Assembly: GCA_000750105.3 (NCBI GenBank) | Contig: JPHH03000005.1 | Location: 310,001 to 374,000 of the forward strand | DNA: 64,000 nt | Origin: Tolypocladium sp. Sup5 PDA-1 | Taxonomy: Eukaryota > Ascomycota > Sordariomycetes > Hypocreales > Ophiocordycipitaceae | Direction: 5' to 3' | Shown: positions 54,977 to 64,000 of the stretch, piece after piece | How positions within the stretch are numbered: position 1 is the first letter of the stretch | Layout: each line of letters starts with the position of its first letter | Notes under the pieces: model-generated | The model's input: the letters and a program-made list of their open reading frames with translations, nothing else | Database searches by the model: none | What the model was told of the DNA's origin: nothing | Position numbers and translations under genes: made by a program

Positions 54977-57900
54977 TCAGGATCCTTTACTTGCCTTTTG
55001 CCCGAGCCGCGAGAGCACCCATCCCACCGTCTTGCATCCCTCCTCGCCACGGAACCACTCAGGGAGCCCGCCCTTCTCCCCCGTCGCGCCATACGACACG
55101 AAAAGGACAACCAGCTCCGTCGTATTCTCATTCACCTTCCTCAGCACCCTCTCGGCCGTCTCCGCGTTCATGTCCGCACCACCTCCACCCTCGCTCTGTG
55201 AAAAGGCCAGCGACGTCTCGGGGTACAGATACCGCTCCCGCACGAGGTCCAGTGCCGTGCGCCCTTTTCTATCCACGATGTGTGGATCCGCGCCTTTCTC
55301 GAGCAACCTCTTGACGACGCAGTGGTTTCCCAGGGCCGCCGCCATCATGAGTGCCGTCGTCCCGTCCGAGGCGTCTACGCTGTCGATGTAGTCTTTGCTG
55401 TCGTACTTTCCGAGCAGTCTGGCGACGATGATGTGCGTGACGTCTACTTGTTCAGCTGAGGAATCTGCCTGCGTGCCGCGCAGGGCAGCCAAGTGCAATG
55501 CTGACATGGGTTTCCCGGAGGCGTAGGATACGATGAAGCCGTCCGAGCCCCCGCGGTCAGGGAGACTGAGCAGGAACTTGATCCTCTCGAGCGAGTTTCT
55601 CGTGTGAAGCTGAATCATGACCCCAAGGATGGTCCTGTGGTCGGGGAGAATCCTATCCCGCTCAGCCCCTTTGTCGAACAAATACCGAGCCACCGTCAGG
55701 TTCCCGCTGTAAACAGCCATCCCGAAAGCACCGATCGTGTCGGTCGAGTTCACAGAAACACCCGTCTCCAGGATACTGCGCGCGAAGAATACGTCGTCGG
55801 ACTCCTTGGCCGCCCTCTCCAGGGGTCGAGTGCCGTGCTGGTCGAGAACGCCCGTGCTGGCTCCCGCATCGAGCAGCGCGCGCACCATGGCGTGGTCCTG
55901 GTGGTTGATGGCCATGAACAGCGCGTTGTCGCCCTTGCCATCCTTGTTCGGTATGAGATCGACTTCCTTCGCGAACCCGTTCTGCAGCCCGGCGGCCATG
56001 ACCTCGGCAGGGCACTGGTGGAATGCCACGGCGAAGACGGCGGGCATCTTGACGCCGTGCATCTCCAGCACCGCATCCGTCGGCGACCCATTATCAACGA
56101 GCGTTGAAATCGTCTTTCGCACCTCTTCACTCCAGGACGGGCCGCTTGCCACGAGTCTCGCCCATCGCGAAAACCCCTGCAGGGTTGTGAAAAGGGGGCG
56201 CGTCATGACCGGCCCGCCCGCGATCATCGGCTTCGGCGTCTGCAGTGCCCGGCGAACCTCGGGCTCCTGGATAAGCCTGGAGACTACCGCAGAGTGACAG
56301 AGTCTGCAGGCGAGTTCCAAAGGTGACATGTTCGTCGATTCGCCCATCTCAACATCCGCGCAGAACATGGGGTCCGCGCCGGTCTTGAGGAGCGCATCAA
56401 CCGTGGCCAGATTGTTGGAGAGGATAGCCCAATGCAAAGGCGTCCAGATCAGTGGCTCGCTCGGCGCCTTGACCTTGATTCCGTACTGAGACCGCTCCAA
56501 GGACACGGCAGTCGCATTCACCTTTGCACCTTTTTGTAGAAGCAGTGTTGCCATTTGTTCGACGTCTTCGGCTGGAAATGAGCACAGCCAGTGTAACGGG
56601 GTGACCCCTGACCCGTCACTCAACGCCACGTCGTCTTGCCTCTCGATGATGAGCTTCGCAATCGATGTCCGGGAGAGTCTGCAGGCAGCTAGCAAAGGGA
56701 ATTCACCCGCAATTCCTACTTGTCGTTCCAAGAGATCTGGACGCCCCCAAATGCAGGCCTCCACCGCATCCGGATGGTCTTCCACAATTGCCCAGAAGAG
56801 CAGCCGAAGGCTTGGAGCGGACAGGACCTCCGCACTTAGGGGCAACGACGGCGGACCCCATTCGCTCAACTTGATACCAGCTTTTTCTAGCTCTTCGTTC
56901 TTCCTGTTCCTATTGATGTGTGACCAGCTTGACGTCGAGATGGTCTTGAGCCGGTCGAGTGCCGCTGGGTTGCCCGCCCCGGCGGAGGCTTCCAACCACG
57001 ACATCCAGACATCAGTCTCCGGTAATTCCGCAGCTGTCGCCGAAGGCGCAAAGACGTTGATTAACAGCGTCTGTGCCTTTTCAAGACCAAGCTCTGCGGC
57101 CTGATACATAAAGCCCTGCACCTTCGCCATGTCATGGTCTACACCAATCCCGTTAGTATAGGCGACGGAGAGGTTGAGCGCGGCGGAGGCTTTGATCGTG
57201 GGATCAGTAGCCTTCTGATAGACCTCCTGGAGACTCCGCGTGGCGTCTATCTGGACTAGCCAGGGCATCTTGCGGACAATGTTGTACGATTCATGGAGCT
57301 GTAATCCTGCATCAGCTGACATCTTTGCATTGACCTGATGGAGAGTCGGAACCTACGTCGGGTATGAAGTCGAGGTAGCGGCTCAAATGGAGGATTTCCT
57401 TCGGGCTTTGGGCACGTTAATGGCATGAGCAACACAAGACGTCACAAGGGTAGGGCAACTTACCTTGCCTCTTCTGCCCTCTGAGGATCATCCTCCCGCC
57501 CAACGACAAAGGGCTCAGGCATCAGGCCGATCAAGTCTACCAAAAAGGTAAACGCCTTTTTCGTAGGAAATTCCACAACATCCGACTTATTCTCAACATC
57601 TCCGCAGGATGCAAATAACCCTGTCATTGCCCTCTTCTTGAGCGTCTGGTGCAGTGCATCGCCCAGGGGGTTCTGACGTGAGTCGGCCACCAGGTTGTCC
57701 AAGTAGAGTAGCATCTGCACAAGCCGGGCACACATGTCCTGGAGCGCTTTACGCTCTGCCAACGGCATCTGCGCTGCGTCCTCCTCAGGGAGGGCAAGCA
57801 GAACCTCGAGGGCGTTCTCAAGGCACTCCGAGTATCCCTGTTGAATCGCCCCGGACGACTCTGACATGCCTCCGCTACCGCCAATGGTCAAGTTGACAAT

Positions 57901-59076
57901 CATATCAACTGCCAGGGGTATCGTTTCCGAAGCGATGGAGGAGGCACCAGACTGCGGCTGTGTGGTGATGAGCTCGACAAGGCGAAGAAGCAGGAGGATA
58001 CGATTCATGTCCCGGAACCTCTCCGTGGGCGAGCATTGCAGCGCGTAAAAGAAGATCTTGCAGAGAATAGCCATAGGCAGGCCGTCATTCCGCCTATTGT
58101 TGAGCACCCGGAGCGGTATGATGGTGCACATGATATTCGACATCTTCATCTTCCGCACATTCTCCTCCAAGCCGTCAGCCGGAAGGGTATCGTAAAACAT
58201 GCTCCCCGAATCCAGAATCGTGAGCAGCGTCAGCCCGTAGCTGTAGATATCCAGCTGCCGGATATGCTCCCGCGCGAGCTTCCCGTCGTACGACTCCGGC
58301 GCGCAGAACATCTGCGAGTGCCCGATCAGGTGGCCGTCCTCGACAGACAGAGAGAAGCCAAAGTCGGCCAGCTTGACGACGAAGCCGCGCGTGGGGTGTT
58401 TGCAGACGAGGAAGTTGGAGGGCTTGACGTCGCCGTGGACCATCCCGACCTCGTGCAGCGCGTGTAGTCCGTTGGCCGCGTCCAGCGCGACCTTGATCTG
58501 GTCGGACAAGGAGCTCGCGTGGCCCTTCGCCTGGAACGCCTTCAGGCTCCCGTACTCGGCATACTCGAGGATCAGGGCCGGCAGGATGCGAGGCCCGTCT
58601 GGAGCGGCCTCCTCGCCCGTGTCGTGGTACATGACGTGCAGGAGGTTGATGATGTTCTCGTGCGCCTTGAGCGGAGGGTGCCTGAGGACCTGCAGCTCCG
58701 TCGCGATGTCCGCAAAGCAGTCCGTGTTTCCGCCTACGTTCGCCCTCGGGTGCTTCACGACGACGAACTCGCGCCCCTTGAAGACATCGCCGCCCAGGCC
58801 GGCGAGAAACGAGGACGTCTTGACCTGGCGCACGTCAAAGGAGCCGCCGCCGAGGGTCACGTCTTCAAAGTCGGGGAGCACATTGGTGACGAACGGGTGG
58901 AGGCCGAGCTCCCTGTCGCCGGCCAGACAGACGCTCAGGAAGCCGGCAAAGTGCGGACACCGTGAGCTCGTTGCCGTGGGATCGACACTTCCGTCGTCGG
59001 TGTGTTTGCCTGAAGCTCCATCGTGGACGGTGGAGGGAAGATGCCGCCGAAACGTGCGTATCGACGACCAGTCCAT
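54977..59076 (-). CDS. Protein kinase with Sel1-like and ankyrin repeats
   Basis: Three exons (59076-57464, 57405-57357, 57298-54977) encode 1327 residues. The kinase frame runs into its stop only through a perfect GTAAGT donor, and both introns keep the frame. The kinase domain (about residues 60-380) has a Gly loop (LGGGSF), Lys108 (FVVVK), catalytic loop HGDVKPSN (214-221, HGD instead of HRD), DFG (238-240) and APE (259-261). A helical linker follows, then a Sel1-like repeat (LNLSVAYTNGIGV..AAELGLEKAQ). About eight ankyrin repeats complete it (for example TPLHWLCSF, TPLHWAILSNN, TALMMAAALGN). No membrane segment was seen. The ankyrin half could be an independent gene starting at 57322 (MSADAGLQ), but splicing favours one polypeptide. 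It is divergent from the HeLo-like gene 201 bp away. Confidence 0.82.
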
Positions 59077-59277
59077 GCCAGGAGCCCAGCGGCAGTAGGA
59101 AGCAACGAGATTAGAATCACTGCCAAAGAATGGATACAGGGAATTTATGATGAACTGTTAATCATCCACAAGGTCAGGCTCGCTCAAGCCCCGCGCCTAA
59201 CCGCCACCTGCATGTAAGCTGCAGGGTCAGCACTCAGCCCTACAACACCTCCGCTCTCTCATAGCCCATCCCCCATC

Positions 59278-60888
59278 ATGACATCCAGCCTCGACGAGCT
59301 CGGCTTCCAAATCGGCGCCGCCGGCCTCGGCATCGGCGCCTTCAGCGGCGTCCTCGACGTCCTCTCCGCCTGCACGCGCCTCTACAGGCTCTGGCGCTCC
59401 CTGCGCGCCCTCGACGGCCACCTCGGCCTGCTGCGCGCCAAACTCGTCCTCCAGTACGCCCTGCTCGAGCAGTGGGAGCGCGACTGGCTCTCCTTTCCCG
59501 CCGGACAGGCCGCGCAGCGGAAGCAGCGCTGGGTCCGGCAGAACGAAGTCGCCATCACAGAGGCGCTCGGGGCCGTGAAGAGACTCCTCGAGGGCCTGGA
59601 GCCGCTGCGGGAGGCTTCTTCTGCAAAGGGGCCGGCGGCGGTGCTGGAGCGTCTTAACTGGGCCAACGGAAAGGCACCTGAGAGTGAGAGGGCGCTGGAG
59701 CATCTCGACTCTCTCCTTGCCGGTCTCTATCGGCTCCTCCCGCCGAGGACGCCCAACACCGATGCGTCCCAGGTGATTCTGGCCATGGAGGATCTCGGCC
59801 AAGACGCCTCCGGGTCCGAAGGGCAGAAGATATCCGCGTCATCAACATTCACCAAGACCATCGGCCTCCGCAGCCTAGGCCAACAGCTAAACCAAGACCT
59901 CAGCCAGCGCGTGGACAACTTCATCCACCGGCCCGTCACCGCGAGCCTCGCCATAAAGGCATCCCGCGTGCAGGTGAAGAACAACGACGGCTCCACCGCC
60001 GGCTTCCGCAGCTTCGGCACCCTAGACGCCAGCCAGCCCGTCGTGGTCGAGTGGAAAAGGTACGACGCGAGCTGGATCGGCAAGAAGAGCATCGAGCTCA
60101 CGGGGCGCATCTACAACATCGCCCAGTTGCTCGGCACGGACACCAAGCCAGACGAGCTCCTGACGCTAAAGTGCCTCGGCTTCTTCGACGACCCCGAACG
60201 GAGCTCGTTTGGCTTCGTCTTTCGCATACCGCTTACCGGCAGTATCGTCACGGATCCATGGCCCAAGCAGCCCATGATGGTGTCCCTCAAGGCGCTGCTG
60301 GATGAGCCCTCTCCCGAGAACCTGCCGACGCTCGAGGAGCGCTACCAGACGGGCTACGGCCTCGCCCTCTCCCTCTCCGTCCTCCACACCGTGTCGTGGC
60401 TGCACAAGAGCATCAGGAGCCAAAACGTGCTCTTCCCCGTGCTCACAGACGGACGCCCCGTCTGGTCCCGTCCCTACCTCGTCGGGTTCGACTTCTCCCG
60501 TCCAGACGCCATCGACGAGTCCTCCGAGAAGCCCGAGCAGAGCGCCCGCTTCAACGTGTACCGGCATCCCTCGGCGCAGGGCAGCCCGAACGAGGGTTAT
60601 CGCCGTGCGTTTGACATTTACAGCCTGGGAGTGCTGTTGCTGGAGCTCGCCCTGTGGCGGCCGGCTTGGAAACTGTACAGGGACGGTATGAATCCCGACA
60701 AGTTCCGACAGGTCCTCCTGGACAAGTCGACGGATTGGCTGGCTCATTTCATGGGCACCGAATATCGCGACGCTGCGGTCAAGTGCCTGAACGCGCATTT
60801 TGACATAGAGTCTGGCCGCGTGGTGCAGACATTCTACATTGAGGTCGTAGAGGTGCTCGGCCGCTTGCAGGAAGCAACGACACTATAG
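59278..60888 (+). CDS. HeLo-like N-terminal domain fused to a degenerate kinase domain
   Basis: A single exon encodes 536 residues. The N-terminus (MTSSLDELGFQIGAAGLGIG, AFSGVLDVLSACTRLYRLW, LLRAKLVLQYALLEQWERDW) resembles the helical HeLo/HeLo-like bundle of fungal prion-inhibition and MLKL-like cell-death proteins, about residues 1-150. The C-terminal half (about 225-530) is kinase-shaped but lacks catalytic residues. HRDxKxxN is replaced by LHKSIRSQNVLF, and DFG by LVGFDFSRPD. The later DIYSLGVLLLELALWRP helix is kept. This combination matches fungal proteins usually annotated as prion-inhibition/DUF7580. HeLo domains of known members insert into membranes and kill the cell when activated. 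Here that is inference. The stop is 47 bp from the convergent DDHD gene's stop. Confidence 0.85.
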   Translation: MTSSLDELGFQIGAAGLGIGAFSGVLDVLSACTRLYRLWRSLRALDGHLGLLRAKLVLQYALLEQWERDWLSFPAGQAAQRKQRWVRQNEVAITEALGAVKRLLEGLEPLREASSAKGPAAVLERLNWANGKAPESERALEHLDSLLAGLYRLLPPRTPNTDASQVILAMEDLGQDASGSEGQKISASSTFTKTIGLRSLGQQLNQDLSQRVDNFIHRPVTASLAIKASRVQVKNNDGSTAGFRSFGTLDASQPVVVEWKRYDASWIGKKSIELTGRIYNIAQLLGTDTKPDELLTLKCLGFFDDPERSSFGFVFRIPLTGSIVTDPWPKQPMMVSLKALLDEPSPENLPTLEERYQTGYGLALSLSVLHTVSWLHKSIRSQNVLFPVLTDGRPVWSRPYLVGFDFSRPDAIDESSEKPEQSARFNVYRHPSAQGSPNEGYRRAFDIYSLGVLLLELALWRPAWKLYRDGMNPDKFRQVLLDKSTDWLAHFMGTEYRDAAVKCLNAHFDIESGRVVQTFYIEVVEVLGRLQEATTL

Positions 60889-60935
60889 ACTCGTAGCAAC
60901 AAATGCCCACATAAAAGTGTCAACCTCCTCCTCCT

Positions 60936-63900
60936 CTATTGCCCCCTTTTCCTCTTCATCCGATTTGACAGTAGCTGCGACAGCACAAAGTGATTGACAT
61001 CCTCGTCCGCCCAGTACCCCATGTGGGATGCAATGGTATTAATCGGGTTAAAGTCGAGGGCGCTCCTGTACACAAGTCAGTCAAGCTGCTCTTCCGAGGC
61101 AAAATGCGCACATACTCTTGGATGCTGTAGTCCACCCTCCCATTCCGATTCAACGCACGCACTTTGGCCTCTTCGGCGCGCAGTCTCCTCGCCCTGCGGC
61201 CCTCTTCGTTTGTCTTTGTCGCCTCGTCTTCCTGCGAGAGTGTTTCGCGGTTCTTCTGGAACGTCGAGAACAGCGTTTCGATCTCCTCGTCAATGAGCGT
61301 CACGTTCTGCTGCCCCGCCGTCGTCGAGTCAGCAAGCTGCTGCTTCCGCTCGTCCGTCTTCTCCTCCGATGCCGCATTCTGCGGTGGCTTGTTCTCTGCC
61401 CCAGGCAGGTGTTGTTCGGCCGCTAGCCGGGCGACCTCCTCGCTGGTCAGTCCGAGGCTGCGGTTGAGGAGGTTGCTCGCGATGCCGGCACTTAGACTCG
61501 ACCACAGGCCGCTGACGCTTTGGCCGACCTTGGCTCCGATGCCCGTCAGGCCTTGCGGCGCGACATTCCCGAATATGCCCCTCTTGGTATACGGCAGTAG
61601 CTGCGGCTTCAGGGTTGCCATTGCCGAAGAGATTAGGGGCTCCATGCGATAGCTTACGGGGTCGGATGGGTGGAAGACGTTGAATAGCTGCGCAACCTTG
61701 GGTGATGATATCGAATATGGCAGCCCGCTGACGGGTGAGATTTCATCGCCAGTCGAAGCTGCCGGCGCGGTGAGGAAAGGGTCGTCCATTTCATCGAGGT
61801 GCAACGGGCTGTCAGACGGCAGAGCATGGGGCGTGTGCCGCGCGGCAATCGTCCTGCGACTGTGTCAGCGAACTGGGAGCAGTATTCACGATTCACAATA
61901 CGCACCGCCCCTTGAGCATCTGGAACAGACCAACTGGGGACCCCAGACAGAAGAAGTCGTCCACGTCAAAGTCAAATTGCAGCTCGTGGTCCTTGAGCTT
62001 GCTCTCCTGTCGGTTCTGAGACGGCCAAAAACGTAGCGGGTGTCTGTGCTCATCGGATTGCTCTCTCTGCCGGCACAAGACGTCGAAAAAGATGGCAGAG
62101 CCCAGGGAGTGGCCCATGAGATGTACCTTGCCCTTGAACTCGGGGTTCTTTTCTCGGAAGAGCCTCAGGATCCGGTTTGTTTCTGCCACGACGACTCGCG
62201 AGATTTCCTCCCGATACGAGCTCTGATAGAGCAAGATGTCCAGCGCGAGATCCGAGATCAAGGACCTGGCAAAGGCGACACCTTCTACGGTAATGTCCTT
62301 GAGAGAAGGATCTATCGCAATTGTAAGCATGAGAAACTCTTTCCATCCAAGATTACTCACAGTCGTCTTCCTCCCCATCAATGTCTCCAAGATCATGTTC
62401 CCTTTTCTTTTGGCGCTGCCTCGGGAATTCAATCAGATGCCTCCAGCAAACCGGGAGGACCTGCACCCGACAGTTTCCGGGCCCAGCGCCAAGCTCGGAA
62501 TTCAGGGCTTTCAAATCGGCCGAGTTCGTATAGACGGACTTGATCGTCTTGCGCAGTATGTTTACGTCGTGGACAAAGTTGACGCTCTCCATTCTGAAAG
62601 CTCTGTCAGCGGCACTCCACTGAGCATCTTCAGTCTTTACCTACCGGAGTCCAAGGCGTTGGCCGATTCCGTGTGTAACGAGCACCAGGTGCTCAATCTC
62701 GCGGCCCTGCGTCTCGCCGACTTGCGCATTGTAGTCGTCCCGGATTTCCTGTTCGTCCCGTTTCCGGATTTCTTCTTCTGTTTCGGCCGTACTCTTGCCC
62801 TCGCTCTCAAGAAGCGACGATAGCTGTCGCTGAAGTGTCGCACGCCGACTCTCTGCCTCATTCGACGCCGCCTCGCTGTTGTAGCTTACGTCGTCGGTCG
62901 AGTCTCTCGTTGTCGGGGGCGCCGATCTCCGTTTCAGAAGCTTCTGCTGCCGCTCATCTAGGCCAGGGAGACCCTGAGTCGAGGTTGCTTGAACTTTGTC
63001 ATCCTTCTCTTTCTCTTTCGCCTTGCTTGGTTCCGTGTAACCTCGAATCAGCTTGACGCCGCTCATGTAACCGCCGCCAGCAAATCTTTCGTAGACTGAC
63101 GTCGTGACCCACGACAGCACGCCATCGGTTGAGAGCCAAGCAGTATTGGCGTCTTGGTAGGTGGCCACATTGCTCATGTATGCACCAAATAATCGATAGG
63201 GCTGGGGCTGAGGGCCAGGTTGCGAAGTCGTCGTGGCTTTGGAGGAAGTTTCTTGGGTCGGTTTTGACGTTGAGACGGTCGCGACAGTGGTATCCTTAGC
63301 AACATCCGCCGGGATTTCCGAACTAGGGTCCTTTGCAGCTGATTGACTTCGGGATCGTACTGGAATTGGTTCAGTCTCTGGGCTGGTTCGACAGCATGAG
63401 CTTACACACCTGGTTGAAGCCACGGCTTCATTTTCAGATAGCCCTTTGTAGAATATTAGCGACATGCCGTCTCTCAGCAAGTCCGAAACATACCTCTTCC
63501 AATTGAGCTGAGAGGTTCTCTTCGCATGGCCTAAGATTCGAGCCTTCTTGGAAGAACCAAGTCCCGCGGCGGGCTGCCCAGGCATCAGCTAATGCACCAT
63601 GGTCCGACCTCTGTTGATGAACTTACCTTCGTAAACTGGGCCCAGCCAGTAGACTGGAGCCAGTTCCCGGTCCTCAATATCGACGTCGAACAAAAAGTCC
63701 TCGTTTACTCGTACGCGTACTCCACTCTTCGCCGCTGAGCTCGTTTGTCTCGATTCCATGCTGCTCGACGTGTCCTTCTTCGGTCCTCCTGTTTGCACCA
63801 TGTCCGTGTGCGAATCCCCCGACCCCAACTCATGATTGTCCTCTGCTGCTTCCAACACCTTCTGGTATCGAGCTTCGAGTCGCCTCGAATCGGACGGCGA

Positions 63901-64000
63901 GAAGGCGGTGAACTTTTTCGGTCGTGCCGGAGGTTTAGGGTCTTTCGGGGGATCCTGTCGGCCCTTGATGAGCTGCGGCTTTCGCTTGGGTACCTGCATT
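60936..64000 (-). CDS. DDHD-domain phospholipase (phosphatidic-acid-preferring PLA1 type), 5' end at window edge
   Basis: Eight exons in phase: 64000-63627, 63588-63494, 63443-63410, 63359-62645, 62593-62361, 62311-61906, 61853-61116 and 61065-60936. They give about 907 residues from a Met at 63999, which may not be the true start because the frame runs to the edge. The N-terminal WWE-like region (RRGTWFFQEGSNLRPCEENL, GYLKMKPWLQP) precedes a long polar segment. The catalytic part follows: HLVLVTHGIGQRLG, then the lipase elbow GHSLG (62100-62114), VDDFFCLGSPVGLF and the C-terminal SHMGYWADEDVNHFVLSQLL of the DDHD domain. Relatives such as yeast YOR022C and human DDHD1/2 cleave phosphatidic acid or triglyceride at intracellular membranes. 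Introns split the C-terminal domain. Confidence 0.93.

Overview
The window is nuclear DNA of a filamentous ascomycete, most likely a Sordariomycete and plausibly Hypocreales. The genes are interrupted by short (about 50-110 bp) GT-AG introns with CTAAC/CTGAC-like branch sites. Intergenic spaces are short and third codon positions GC-rich. Several proteins are of fungal type: an alpha-pheromone receptor, a fungal aquaporin, a HeLo-like/pseudokinase protein and a GLEYA-like adhesin. No bacterial operons, CRISPR arrays, rRNA or tRNA genes were seen. Exon boundaries were assigned by hand from frame continuity and splice-site consensus.

Layout. 0-8 kb: tom6, a serine-rich orphan broken by an in-frame TAG, the pheromone receptor and vps23. 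9.8-12.3 kb: indoleamine 2,3-dioxygenase, convergent with a secreted GH45 endoglucanase. 13.7-21.5 kb: housekeeping block with rpb2, pet117, vma10 and a CTNNBL1 homologue. 22.5-31.5 kb: a 1152-residue MIT-domain protein, guf1, a histidine-phosphatase-fold protein and a polyQ orphan. 32-37.6 kb: a six-exon DUF300 membrane protein, an APH-fold kinase-like protein and an SRAP (HMCES/YedK) protein. 37.6-43.9 kb: a looser, accessory-looking stretch with a possible solo LTR, an aquaporin, an AT-rich tandem array, a frameshifted adhesin and an orphan. 44.3-54.3 kb: glutaminyl-tRNA synthetase, an MFS transporter and the RNA polymerase III largest subunit. 54.9-64 kb: a kinase-Sel1-ankyrin protein divergent from a HeLo-like/pseudokinase protein, then a DDHD phospholipase that runs to the window edge.

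Most genes are unrelated housekeeping functions and form no pathway. The exception worth attention is the divergent pair at 54977-60888. An apparently active-type kinase with Sel1-like and ankyrin repeats shares a 201 bp intergenic region with a protein that has a HeLo-like (cell-death type) N-terminus and a degenerate kinase domain. The arrangement resembles a kinase/MLKL-like effector module and is the best candidate for an undescribed system; its function is inferred, not shown. Other points of note are micro-exons (8 nt in the GlnRS gene, 3 and 9 nt in vma10), paired CRE1-type sites upstream of the endoglucanase, and three genes whose reading frames are interrupted.
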